Shown here: positions 1 through 8,311 of the stretch, piece after piece | Numbering within the stretch: the first letter of the stretch is position 1 | How the letters are laid out: every line of letters begins with the position of its first letter | Made by a program: the position numbers and the translations under genes | The notes under the pieces: model-generated | Database searches by the model: none | Seen by the model: only the letters and a program-made list of their open reading frames with translations | What the model was told of the DNA's origin: nothing | DNA from: TCS55 sp964343505 | Lineage (GTDB): Bacteria > Fidelibacterota > Marinisomatia > Marinisomatales > TCS55 | Assembly: GCA_964343505.1 (NCBI GenBank) | Contig: CAYFJU010000060.1 | Coordinates: 1-20,746, forward strand | Reading direction: 5' to 3' | Length of the DNA stretch: 20,746 nt

Positions 1-2
1 TT

Positions 3-200
3 AAATCGTCACCTGAAAAATGCTTTACTTATTTTGGCCCTGTTTCAGACAGCAGTAAGGATGTCAGGGTTAAATCAGCATATCAATTTATAGATACTGT
101 AGATTCAGAGGGTGAGTTATTATATTTATACTATTACACAATAAATGAAGAACATTACAACAATGCAAGTGAATGTCCTGAAAAAGTTTTAGAAAAATAA
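3..200 (+). CDS. 3' end of an unidentified gene, cut by the window edge
   Basis: An open frame runs from the left edge to a TAA at 198-200 and gives the last 65 residues of a protein whose start lies outside the window. The tail is rich in Tyr, Glu and Asn, contains two cysteines (near its start and near its end), and ends in ECPEKVLEK. I recognise no domain and no membrane segment. The DNA is clearly AT-rich (16 of 60 bases are G or C at 121-180), unlike the neighbouring recG. The stop is directly followed, with no gap, by the stop codon of recG on the opposite strand. It could be a genuine accessory gene or a chance open frame; codon-like composition and the lack of stops over 65 codons in AT-rich DNA favour a real gene end. 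Confidence 0.55.
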   Translation, partial: KSSPEKCFTYFGPVSDSSKDVRVKSAYQFIDTVDSEGELLYLYYYTINEEHYNNASECPEKVLEK

Positions 201-2291
201 TTACGATATATTCGCCTGTTCAAGTTTACCCTGGTATTCCGCCATGAAGCGGGTGCGGATCAGTTCATGGGCCGGCTGATTCAAATTCGGGTCTGCCTTC
301 ACCAACTCAAAAGCAGCTTGTCTCGCTTTTCTGAGGATCAGCCCGTCGTTGACCATATCCGCAATTTTATATTTTAAGAAACCGCTCTGGCGAATACCGA
401 AAAATTCTCCCGGACCGCGGAGTTTTAAATCTTCATCAGAAATCACAAATCCATCTGTGGTGGATTCCATAATCCGCAGGCGCTTTTTCGAATTATCGGT
501 GAAATTCCGGCGGACGAGAATACAGTAACTTTTTTCACTCCCCCGTCCCACACGGCCCCGAAGCTGATGGAGTTGGGTCAGTCCGAACCGATCTGCATGT
601 TCAACCAGCATCACCGTGGCATTGGGTATGTCAATCCCCACTTCAATCACCGTGGTTGATATAAGAATATGTATCTCATTCCGGGCATAGGCATCCATGA
701 CGTCATCTTTCTCATCCTTTTTCATTCGACCGTGAATGAGTCCCACTTCTAAATTGGGAAAAATCTTTTGGGACAGGTGCTCATGCATTTCCACTGCCGC
801 AGCCAAATCGGATTTTTCCGTCTCCTCTACCAAGGGATAGACCACCATACACTGACGGCCAGAGGCCACTTCGGCCTTCATAAATTTATATACTTTTGAT
901 AGTCGCTGCTCTTCCACCACTTTGGTCACCACAGGAATGCGATTTTTCGGCATTTCATCAATGATGGATAAATCCATATCACCGTGATAAGTAATAGCCA
1001 ATGTCCGGGGGATGGGTGTGGCGGTCATGGCCAGCAGGTGAGGATTCAATCCCTTAGATGTAAGGTCGCCTCTCTGGAGGACACCAAACCGATGCTGTTC
1101 ATCCACAATAGCTAAACCCAATTCTTTAAATGTCACATCCTTCTGAATCAGGGCATGGGTGCCGATAATTATATCAATCCGACCTTCGGCTAAACCATCG
1201 AGGATGGCTTTGCGTTCTTTTGCGGGAGTACCGCCCACTAAAATAGCGCAAGTCATGTGGGCCGTTTCGGCATGCTTTTTGAATGATGCGTAATGCTGGT
1301 GAGCCAAAATTTCTGTGGGCGCCATGACCGCCACCTGAACCCCATTGGCCACGGCAATGGCGGCGGCCAACACAGACACGATGGTCTTCCCGGAACCCAC
1401 ATCCCCCTGCAATAGGCGATTCATTGAAAAAGGCCGAGCCATATCATCCTTAATTTCTTTGATGACTTTTTTCTGGGCGTCGGTCAATTCAAAATCGATA
1501 CTGTCAGAAATGAGTTTCACCTCTGGACCGATTTTATTCAGTGCTTTCGTCCCTGTTTGTTGAATAGATGATTTCCGCAAGGCCATGAGCATTTGGAGAA
1601 AAAAGTGTTCATCAAATTTCAATCTGTGAATAGCGGCCTGAAGCACATCTTCAGATTCAGCAAAATGGATATTCCGAAGAGCGCTATTGATATGGGTGAG
1701 TCCATTGGCTTTGCGAAACTCAGACGAAAAATGATCGGGAATTTCTTTCAGTTCATCTGAAATGGTTTTAATGAGGCGTCGAAGTCCGCGACTATCTAAC
1801 CGTGTCTTTTTCAATTCGGCTGGAATCGAATATAATGGAATCACCAAACCGGAATTCACCGGATCTTCATCATCTTTCAGTTTGTCATATTCCGGATGGA
1901 CGATCTGGAAACCATTGAAGAATTCTACCTTTCCACTAACAGCCAGGCGATCTCCTACCTTTATCGCTTTTTTAATGTAGCGAGCCCCATTGAACCAGGT
2001 CAGGCTCATCATTCCTTTTCCGTCGGACAAAATGGCCTGGAAGTATTGGCGGCGCTTCCCTCTCCGTATATCCGCTGCTTCCACTTTACCAATGACCGTC
2101 GCTTCCACATCTTTTTTAAGTTTAGAAATGGGGGTGACGGTAGTTCGGTCTAAGTGCTTCCGCGGATAATAATGAAGCAGATCGGAAATAGTATGAATGC
2201 CGATTGATGATAACGCATCCGCCCGGGCCGGGCCGACGCCTTTAATGGATTGGAGTGATGTGGAAAGGAAAAATGAATTCACGATAGGCAA
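201..2291 (-). CDS. recG: ATP-dependent DNA helicase RecG
   Basis: RecG unwinds branched DNA, reversing stalled replication forks and migrating Holliday junctions. The 696-residue product matches the usual family length of about 690. An N-terminal helix-hairpin-helix-like stretch (QSIKGVGPARADAL, about 14-27) precedes the OB-fold wedge domain (about 60-150). The SF2 motor shows Walker A GDVGSGKT (296-303), the DEQH box (397-400), TATP (423-426), and the RecG hallmark QLRGRVGRG (576-584) followed by the C-terminal TRG region. The 696-residue start is a TTG at 2291. An in-frame GTG three codons later (2282) is an alternative, and neither has an obvious ribosome binding site. It is last in a - strand series after the DUF4139 gene, with a 154-bp gap between them, so it may have its own promoter. 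Confidence 0.97.
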   Translation of the reverse strand: MPIVNSFFLSTSLQSIKGVGPARADALSSIGIHTISDLLHYYPRKHLDRTTVTPISKLKKDVEATVIGKVEAADIRRGKRRQYFQAILSDGKGMMSLTWFNGARYIKKAIKVGDRLAVSGKVEFFNGFQIVHPEYDKLKDDEDPVNSGLVIPLYSIPAELKKTRLDSRGLRRLIKTISDELKEIPDHFSSEFRKANGLTHINSALRNIHFAESEDVLQAAIHRLKFDEHFFLQMLMALRKSSIQQTGTKALNKIGPEVKLISDSIDFELTDAQKKVIKEIKDDMARPFSMNRLLQGDVGSGKTIVSVLAAAIAVANGVQVAVMAPTEILAHQHYASFKKHAETAHMTCAILVGGTPAKERKAILDGLAEGRIDIIIGTHALIQKDVTFKELGLAIVDEQHRFGVLQRGDLTSKGLNPHLLAMTATPIPRTLAITYHGDMDLSIIDEMPKNRIPVVTKVVEEQRLSKVYKFMKAEVASGRQCMVVYPLVEETEKSDLAAAVEMHEHLSQKIFPNLEVGLIHGRMKKDEKDDVMDAYARNEIHILISTTVIEVGIDIPNATVMLVEHADRFGLTQLHQLRGRVGRGSEKSYCILVRRNFTDNSKKRLRIMESTTDGFVISDEDLKLRGPGEFFGIRQSGFLKYKIADMVNDGLILRKARQAAFELVKADPNLNQPAHELIRTRFMAEYQGKLEQANIS

Positions 2292-2445
2292 AATTAGGAA
2301 AGTATCCCTATTGGGAAAGATTTATTTGAAAGAATTGATGAATTAAAGATAAGTAAAAAGGAATAAGGCAGAAGGAAGAAATTTCCCCGAACTCCTTATC
2401 CTGGCTTTCCTTTTTTCATTTTACTTACACCTTTTTCCCTCTCCC

Positions 2446-3780
2446 CTAATTCCATTCCTTGCGGTAGGTATAGGTCACGGTCTGGGACCCATTGGCAGGA
2501 ATGGTAAGGGGGAAATGAATGGTGGAGGCATCTTTTTTCCGATAATTGGCAGAGGCGTCTCTCACCACCCAATCACCATAAATATGTTCGATGAGGCGAA
2601 CTTTGATTTCATGGTCCAGTGTGTTGGTCACTTCAATGCTGATGGACGCTTCTTCGCTCTTCCGCTGGCGGTCGTAATTCAATACGGTCCGTTTGCCCAC
2701 CACATCAAAAGCACGTCCGGAAATAATGGTGGCTGTGGCCCCTTTTGGCACTTGGCGAATTTCATCTTCGCCCACAAATTCAATCGCGCCTTTATTGCCC
2801 GCTTGATAGAGCTGAATCTTTCCCTGGGGCAGTGGTACACCGAGATTATTGCTTTCCGTATTGGCAATCTGGTATTCGATTCCAAGAGGCTCTTCCCGTT
2901 GACTACGTTCATCATTTTCGAATAAATAGGTTTTTTGGAATGAAACTTTTTTCGGTACATACAAGCGGGTGGTAATGCTTTCTTCACCATTGAGACCCAT
3001 TTCGCCACCCAGGTGATAAATGTGATAGTCGCCTAATTGTTCTTCTTTCGGAACATAGTCTTCCTGAGGCGGCGCCATGGATCGCAGCATTACCGGCGGA
3101 ATAGAAACAGACCCTTTTTGCTTTAATATTCCTTCCACCAACTGGAGCGATAAGTTTGTGAAATCCAGGTTACTATTATTTTTGACATAAGCTTCCGCAA
3201 TGAATTCCGCGCCACTCCCCGATTCATCCAGGATAAGACGGTAAATGGCGTCCCAGTCGAATCCTTTGGAAAGATAGATCAAGTTCCCCCGGGCCGGACC
3301 TGTTTTTTTCTTATAAATATTCCAGGCAAGAGACGGTTTGAACATGACATTTTCGAGTTTGCCCGGTGCATTGATATAATCGATGCGGTTTCGGTTGAAT
3401 GAAATAACCGATCGTTTCCTTTGGATCGTGAGCGTATTGCCACTCACCTCAACTAAAGTACCGGTCATGGGTTTTTCATTGATCAATTTTATATCAATGG
3501 TCTCCCCTAAAAAATCGTAAAGGCGGTCCGAAAAATGAAACACATCCTGGTTCAGACGCTGCATTTTAACCGTGGCATTGTTGAGTGTAAGAAAAGGGGA
3601 ATCCTTAATCATCCCCATCGGGAGTAAATCCCAGTATATGGTGGCTTCTCCTGCCTGCACATTCCAGGCCACGGGCTGCTTAATCAGGGCAAAACCATCC
3701 TTATAAAGGGTCATGGTGGCATGATTTGATTGTCCCATTAATAGGGACAATAAAGTAAACATTCCGATGATTTTTTTCAT
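2446..3780 (-). CDS. Secreted DUF4139-type protein of unknown function
   Basis: The 444-residue product begins with a signal peptide (MKKIIGMFTLLSLLMGQS), so it is exported. Residues 22-145 are beta-rich, and about 165-440 resemble the DUF4139 domain: GFDWDAIYRLIL near 173-184, then the alternating strand pattern ending in an immunoglobulin-like stretch (VTNTLDHEIKVRLIEHIYGDWVVRD, split around 384-408). DUF4139 proteins are described as envelope or mucoidy-related, but their biochemical role is not settled, and I assign none. No catalytic motif or C-terminal anchor is visible. The ATG overlaps the valS stop in an ATGA junction (3777-3780), which predicts translational coupling to valyl-tRNA synthetase. 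The family call rests on recognising the pattern by eye. Confidence 0.75.
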   Translation of the reverse strand: MKKIIGMFTLLSLLMGQSNHATMTLYKDGFALIKQPVAWNVQAGEATIYWDLLPMGMIKDSPFLTLNNATVKMQRLNQDVFHFSDRLYDFLGETIDIKLINEKPMTGTLVEVSGNTLTIQRKRSVISFNRNRIDYINAPGKLENVMFKPSLAWNIYKKKTGPARGNLIYLSKGFDWDAIYRLILDESGSGAEFIAEAYVKNNSNLDFTNLSLQLVEGILKQKGSVSIPPVMLRSMAPPQEDYVPKEEQLGDYHIYHLGGEMGLNGEESITTRLYVPKKVSFQKTYLFENDERSQREEPLGIEYQIANTESNNLGVPLPQGKIQLYQAGNKGAIEFVGEDEIRQVPKGATATIISGRAFDVVGKRTVLNYDRQRKSEEASISIEVTNTLDHEIKVRLIEHIYGDWVVRDASANYRKKDASTIHFPLTIPANGSQTVTYTYRKEWN

Positions 3781-6413
3781 TGCAGCATTTCCAGGTTTGC
3801 TTTTACGAGCTCAAATTCTGCGGTCATATCCTGCAGTTTTTTCTTTTCATATTCAACCACATTGGCTGGTGCGCGGTTGACAAAATTTTTATTCGCTAAT
3901 TTTTTCTTCACGCCCATGAGATGTCCTTCCAACTCACCCAACCGCTTTGAAAGACGTGCGTTTTCCTGCTCTAAATCTATTAATCCTATGAGTGGAACAA
4001 ACAGTTCCATTTTTTGAACAACGGCCGTGGCGGATTGATCCGGTTTTTCCAAATCCTGCCCCAAGGTCATGTCTTCCACCCGCCCTAAGGAACGAATAAT
4101 TTCATCAAATGACTCAATGAGCTCCTTATTGCCATTCACATTGCGAATGACCAAATCTGCTTTTTTACCGGGCGGTACATTCATACGGCTGCGAATCGTT
4201 CGAATAGCAGTGACAATATCTTTCAGCAATGTCATTGAACCATCTGCTTCCTTATCGCCAAAGGATGGATCCCCATTTAGCCATGGAGCCACAATTAAAT
4301 CAGAATCATTCTCATTCCTGAAATGAGCCCATAATTCTTCTGTAATAAATGGTGAATATGGATGCAATAATCTCAAAATGCCTTTAATCACATGGACCGC
4401 AACGGCCCGGGCGATATCCGTTTTTTCAGGGTCTTCACTATAAAATCGTGTTTTGGCAATCTCAATGTACCAGTCGCAGAAGTCACTCCAGGTGAATTCA
4501 TAAATGGCCTTGGCCGCTTCATTGAAATGGAAGCGATCCAATTGCCGATTTACTTTAATGGCGGTCTGGTTCAACTGGCTCAGAATCCAGCGCTCGGGAA
4601 GGTCTAATTCAACTGATTTCAGATCGATATCCGGGGCTATGCCCCCTTCAAGATTCATGTGAACGAAGCGGGAAGCATTCCACAATTTATTCATGAAATT
4701 GCGCCCGACCTCCAGCCGTGAATTGGAAAACAAAACATCCAATCCCTGGGGGGCCATAAGCATCACGCCAAAACGGACAGCATCGGTGCCATATTCTTTG
4801 AACAGATCGAATGGGTCAGGAGAATTCCCCAAGGATTTGCTGAATTTTCTACCTGTTTTGTCCCGAAGGATGGATGTGAAATACACATCCTTAAAGGGAA
4901 TATCATCTAAAAATTCATGGCCGGACATGATCATCCGCGCCACCCAGAAGAAAATGATATCCGGGCCGGTAACCAATGCATCGGTGGGATAGAAGGCTTT
5001 GAGATTTTGGTCTTCCTCCGGCCAGGCATGAACACCAAAAGGCCAGAGCCACGATGAAGCCCAAGTATCTAAAACATCTTCCTCCTGTGTCCAGTTTTCC
5101 GGATCTTCCGGGCCATCGACCGAAACGTGGATAATTTTCGGATCATCATTATGATACCAAACCGGGATCTGATGCCCCCACCAGAGCTGACGGCTGATAC
5201 ACCAATCTTTAATATTTTCCATCCAATGGTTATAGGTTTTGGTCCAGTGTTCGGGATGAAATTTGATCTTACCGGAATTCACCGCATCCAAGGCCGGCTT
5301 GGCCAATTCATCCATTTTCAGGTACCATTGCTCGGACATATAGAATTCAATGGGCACATTGCCGCGTTCGGAAAATCCGATATTATTTACATAATCTTCG
5401 ACTTTATCTAATAAACCCGCCGATTTCAAGTCCTGAACAACCATCTTTCTCCCCTCATCACGGGCGAGATTCTGGTATTGCTTCGGAACTTCCGAATTCA
5501 GGGAGGCATCATCATTCATAATGTTGATGAATTCCAGGTTATGACGTTCGCCCATGGCAAAATCATTGGGGTCATGAGCCGGGGTCACTTTCACACAACC
5601 TGTGCCAAATTCAGGATCCACGTAATCATCGGCAATGATCGGAATTTTTCGTCCGACCAATGGCAGAGTAACTGTTTTTCCAATTATGGATTGGTAGCGC
5701 TTATCGTCCGGATGGACGGCGACAGCCGTATCGCCAAGCATGGTTTCGGGGCGCGTTGTTGCTACGACTAAATATTTTTCTGTTTCCGTTATCGGATATC
5801 GGAAATGCCACAGCTTCCCATTCTGCTCCTGGTGGATTACTTCTTCATCACTGATGGCTGATTTGGACACGGGGCACCAGTTCACCAACCGGTGACCGCG
5901 ATAAATGAGTCCTTTTTCATATAATTTGACGAAGGCTTCCGAAACCGCCCGGGAATAGCCCTCATCCATGGTGAAGCGTTCCCGTTCCCAGTCGCAGGAA
6001 CAACCCAGTTTTTTTAACTGATTGATGATGATTCCGCCATATTTTTCTTTCCATTCCCAAGCATGCGCCATGAATTCATCACGTGTGAGTTTATCCTTGG
6101 AAATGCCTTGTTCTTCCAGCATTTTAACCACTTTGGCTTCGGTGGCAATGGAGGCATGGTCGGTCCCGGGGATCCAGCAGGCGTTCTTTCCCTCCATCCG
6201 CGCCTTGCGTATGAGGATATCCTGAATGGTATTATTCAGGACATGCCCCATGGTGAGCATACCCGTGACGTTGGGCGGGGGAATTACAATTGAATAAGAA
6301 TCTTTCGAGGCCGTTTCATCCCCGTGGAAATAACCCTGATCCAGCCAATGCTGATACCAATGGTCCTCAAGTTGGTCCCAGTTATACGTTTTATCCAGTT
6401 GTTGTGTTGACAT
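3777..6413 (-). CDS. valS: Valyl-tRNA synthetase
   Basis: Class I synthetase that charges tRNA-Val and hydrolyses mischarged Thr-tRNA. At 878 residues it has the normal bacterial length. The first signature is the HIGH region PPPNVTGMLTMGHVLN (45-60), in which the conserved HxGH appears as TMGH, so the first His is replaced by Thr. The CP1 editing domain shows TTRPETMLGDT (219-229) and AHDPNDF (279-285). The second signature is KFSKS (523-527), a common variant of KMSKS. The C-terminus (about 805-878) is a charged coiled coil typical of the ValRS tRNA-binding arm. The gene sits 46 bp after the cyclic-nucleotide-binding protein gene. A TATCAT box lies upstream on the - strand (6449-6454), but without a good -35. 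No Shine-Dalgarno is visible before the ATG. Confidence 0.97.
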   Translation of the reverse strand: MSTQQLDKTYNWDQLEDHWYQHWLDQGYFHGDETASKDSYSIVIPPPNVTGMLTMGHVLNNTIQDILIRKARMEGKNACWIPGTDHASIATEAKVVKMLEEQGISKDKLTRDEFMAHAWEWKEKYGGIIINQLKKLGCSCDWERERFTMDEGYSRAVSEAFVKLYEKGLIYRGHRLVNWCPVSKSAISDEEVIHQEQNGKLWHFRYPITETEKYLVVATTRPETMLGDTAVAVHPDDKRYQSIIGKTVTLPLVGRKIPIIADDYVDPEFGTGCVKVTPAHDPNDFAMGERHNLEFINIMNDDASLNSEVPKQYQNLARDEGRKMVVQDLKSAGLLDKVEDYVNNIGFSERGNVPIEFYMSEQWYLKMDELAKPALDAVNSGKIKFHPEHWTKTYNHWMENIKDWCISRQLWWGHQIPVWYHNDDPKIIHVSVDGPEDPENWTQEEDVLDTWASSWLWPFGVHAWPEEDQNLKAFYPTDALVTGPDIIFFWVARMIMSGHEFLDDIPFKDVYFTSILRDKTGRKFSKSLGNSPDPFDLFKEYGTDAVRFGVMLMAPQGLDVLFSNSRLEVGRNFMNKLWNASRFVHMNLEGGIAPDIDLKSVELDLPERWILSQLNQTAIKVNRQLDRFHFNEAAKAIYEFTWSDFCDWYIEIAKTRFYSEDPEKTDIARAVAVHVIKGILRLLHPYSPFITEELWAHFRNENDSDLIVAPWLNGDPSFGDKEADGSMTLLKDIVTAIRTIRSRMNVPPGKKADLVIRNVNGNKELIESFDEIIRSLGRVEDMTLGQDLEKPDQSATAVVQKMELFVPLIGLIDLEQENARLSKRLGELEGHLMGVKKKLANKNFVNRAPANVVEYEKKKLQDMTAEFELVKANLEMLQ

Positions 6414-6459
6414 AAAATTCTGATCTAAAGTGTTTGAAAAATCAAATTATGATAGCATT

Positions 6460-6963
6460 CTACCGCTCTAAAATTAAACTGAAAGCAGTCGTGAGTTTGA
6501 GTACATTTTGATTGGCTTTGACTAAATTACCGGAAATGATACGGCCCAGGTTGCGCATGACTTTATAGCCGATCTCAGGATTGTTATCACAGATCGTGTA
6601 CAGGTCCGATTTATCTAATCGAACCAGAATACAGGGTGTTTCAGCACGGACGTTCGCCGTCCGGCGGCCGCCTTCATTAAACATGGACATTTCACCAAAC
6701 TGGGGATTGATTTCACTGGACAATTTCAGGATCGCTTTTTCGCGATTGTCCGATTCTCCCTTATTCATGGATAATGTTAAAGCCTGGTTGATTTCAACTT
6801 CCCCATCCAGAAGAAGATAAATGCAATCGCCCTCCTCTCCTTCGGTAATAAATTGCTGCCCTTGTTCCATTTTCACTTCTTTAAGTGAACTGTTAAACTG
6901 CCTCAATTCATCATCGTTGAGATCTGCAAATATTAAGAAATTTTTTAATCGTTCATTTTTCAT
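6460..6963 (-). CDS. Stand-alone cyclic-nucleotide-binding domain protein
   Basis: The 167-residue protein is essentially one Crp/cNMP-binding beta-barrel with a C-terminal helix. It lacks the helix-turn-helix that would make it a transcription factor. The phosphate-binding cassette is visible as FGEMSMF (89-95) followed by GGRRTANVRA (98-107). It keeps the Gly-Glu pair and an Arg in the positions used to hold the ribose and cyclic phosphate in CAP and regulatory-subunit families, so nucleotide binding is plausible. The start lies 7 bp after the stop of the potassium channel gene, and a GTGAGG ribosome binding site overlaps that stop. The arrangement suggests a soluble sensor partner of the channel. 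Ligand (cAMP, cGMP or none) cannot be told from sequence. Confidence 0.9.
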   Translation of the reverse strand: MKNERLKNFLIFADLNDDELRQFNSSLKEVKMEQGQQFITEGEEGDCIYLLLDGEVEINQALTLSMNKGESDNREKAILKLSSEINPQFGEMSMFNEGGRRTANVRAETPCILVRLDKSDLYTICDNNPEIGYKVMRNLGRIISGNLVKANQNVLKLTTAFSLILER

Positions 6964-6970
6964 AATTGCC

Positions 6971-8095
6971 TCACGGAATCACAATGGCGTGTTCACCCTT
7001 GCTCAAGGTATAACTGCTTCCTGGATTTACAACCACATTAATCTTGCTTTCTTCCTGGAGGGAGATACCTCCTTCTTTCAACTTGCGTTCAATAAAGGCA
7101 TCCAGCGCTGACGCATCGGAAGACAGGATCGCGCCAATTCCCAGGTTTTCATCTTCAGAATAGACGCCAATCAAAATAGATCCGTTTTTTTGCCGGAAAT
7201 GGTCAAAAAGCTCATTATAGGATTTGCCCAAAAATTCTTTTGGAATTGAAACCCGTTTGAAGCGCGATGTTGAATTACTATTCATGAGTTGATTCGCAAT
7301 TTGAGGCACACCGGGGTCCACCACGTGAGAGGCTAAAATATGGGCGCTGAAGTCATCTCCGACCACCACTTCATCTGCATCGGCCCGTTTAATATGGGTC
7401 AGGTTTTCCCGGTCCAGCAGGTAAGCCACTACACGAATCGCAGGATCGATACTTTTAATGGTTAAGGTGGCAAAGATTGTTTTTTCATCATAGGTCGCCA
7501 CTTCCGAACCAGTTGTATTGGGTATAACAATGACTGTATTCGCATCCGTGATGCTGGCCCGATGTAAAATTTCTTCCTGGGTGAAATCACCGGATACAAA
7601 ATGAATTCGCATACTTTGAAATCGATTTTTTAGCATGGTGACATCTTCTTCGTTCATTTCATTGATCAGAACAAGATCCCTCTTTTTTCCCCGGCCTAAT
7701 TGCTGAATGGAGTTCAGCACTCTTTCGCCATTGGGATTCCAGCCACAAAGGATGAGATGATCGGTTAAATTTAGTTTTTCCAAACCTTTTCCCTCCCGGA
7801 TTTTTTGCGCAACAAAAATGGATGAAATTGACGCCGTGAGCAGGGAAACTAAAGAAATCCCAATAAACATGATTAATACCGCAAACATACGGCCGGCTGG
7901 CGTTTCAGGTGAAAAGTCACCATATCCAACCGTGGTCATGGTTACGATCGCCCACCAAAATGGATTGTCATCCTTCGAAATATCGCCAGGCTCAAGCCAC
8001 TGCAAAACAAAGCCGCCCAGGACCATTGTCAGCAGAATCCCGGCACCAACCTGAAAAAAACTATTCCGAATTAAAGTTCTGACCCACAGACGCAT
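6971..8095 (-). CDS. Two-TM potassium channel with RCK (TrkA-N) domain
   Basis: An inner-membrane K+ channel of 374 residues. Residues about 14-33 form TM1, the pore helix and selectivity filter TVGYGD sit at 55-60, and about 68-95 form TM2. This is followed by a cytosolic RCK/TrkA-N Rossmann domain from about 108. The nucleotide-binding glycine loop there reads CGWNPNGE (117-124), which departs from the canonical GxGxxG. The C-terminal part (about 260-374) looks like an RCK C-lobe. The overall architecture is that of MthK or Kch type channels, gated by cytosolic ligands such as Ca2+ or nucleotides. The gene heads a - strand group and is followed 7 bp later by a cyclic-nucleotide-binding protein. 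No strong ribosome binding site precedes the ATG at 8095; a TATAAT is seen at 8137-8142. Confidence 0.93.
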   Translation of the reverse strand: MRLWVRTLIRNSFFQVGAGILLTMVLGGFVLQWLEPGDISKDDNPFWWAIVTMTTVGYGDFSPETPAGRMFAVLIMFIGISLVSLLTASISSIFVAQKIREGKGLEKLNLTDHLILCGWNPNGERVLNSIQQLGRGKKRDLVLINEMNEEDVTMLKNRFQSMRIHFVSGDFTQEEILHRASITDANTVIVIPNTTGSEVATYDEKTIFATLTIKSIDPAIRVVAYLLDRENLTHIKRADADEVVVGDDFSAHILASHVVDPGVPQIANQLMNSNSTSRFKRVSIPKEFLGKSYNELFDHFRQKNGSILIGVYSEDENLGIGAILSSDASALDAFIERKLKEGGISLQEESKINVVVNPGSSYTLSKGEHAIVIP

Positions 8096-8136
8096 TAGGG
8101 TAATTTAAATAAACCTGCCGGAGTATGACTTATTGA

Positions 8137-8142
8137 ATTATA
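8137..8142 (-). promoter_or_regulatory. Possible -10 box for the potassium channel gene
   Basis: Read on the - strand this is a perfect TATAAT, about 40 bp before the channel ATG. I see no good -35 at 16-18 bp upstream. A Bacteroidetes-type reading (TATAATTC against TAnnTTTG) matches four of six fixed positions. Inference only. Confidence 0.3.
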
Positions 8143-8178
8143 CAAAAAGTTTCATATTTAATTATTTTTAAAAAGATA

Positions 8179-8210
8179 TTGACTCATATTCTATGGAACC
8201 GTTAGCATTG
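8179..8210 (+). promoter_or_regulatory. Candidate promoter of the susC-susD operon
   Basis: TTGACT at 8179-8184 is followed, after 18 bp, by TAGCAT at 8203-8208. The same bases read as a Bacteroidetes-type promoter: ATTG at 8178-8181 and, 21 bp later, TAGCATTG (8203-8210), which matches five of the six fixed bases of TAnnTTTG. It would give a leader of roughly 95 nt. A second candidate is the perfect TATAAT at 8259-8264. Confidence 0.4.
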
Positions 8211-8249
8211 CCTCGGATGAGAGGTGCTAGGAGGGGTTACTTCGATCTA

Positions 8250-8264
8250 ACGTATACGTATAAT
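8250..8264 (+). promoter_or_regulatory. Perfect palindrome overlapping a TATAAT box upstream of susC
   Basis: ACGTATACGT (8250-8259) is a perfect 10-bp palindrome, and its last base begins a perfect TATAAT (8259-8264). No clear -35 lies 16-18 bp upstream. The palindrome could be an operator for a dimeric regulator covering the -10 element. A 10-bp palindrome can also occur by chance in AT-rich DNA. Confidence 0.3.
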
Positions 8265-8300
8265 CACTCCTTTTACTCTATCCAATAATACAATTAACCT

Positions 8301-8307
8301 AAGGAGG
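8301..8307 (+). promoter_or_regulatory. Strong Shine-Dalgarno of susC
   Basis: AAGGAGG lies 4 bp before the ATG at 8312 and fixes the start. Such strong sites are uncommon in classical Bacteroidetes, which bears on the taxonomic placement. Confidence 0.8.
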
Positions 8308-8311
8308 CTTA

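Noticed and set aside
2355..2401. Terminator between the DUF4139 gene and recG on the - strand
   Set aside because: GGATAAGG and CCTTATTCC could pair and are followed by five T residues, but the pairing has a bulge and a loop of about 25 nt; too weak to call.
2515..2925. Open frame of 136 codons opposite the DUF4139 gene
   Set aside because: Lies fully within a well-supported gene on the other strand and shows no recognisable protein features.
6449..6454. Promoter of valS from a TATCAT box
   Set aside because: Good -10 match but the best -35 candidate matches only three of six bases, so it is mentioned with valS only.
8215..8300. Riboswitch in the susC leader
   Set aside because: Some hairpin potential, but no consensus of a riboswitch class I know.
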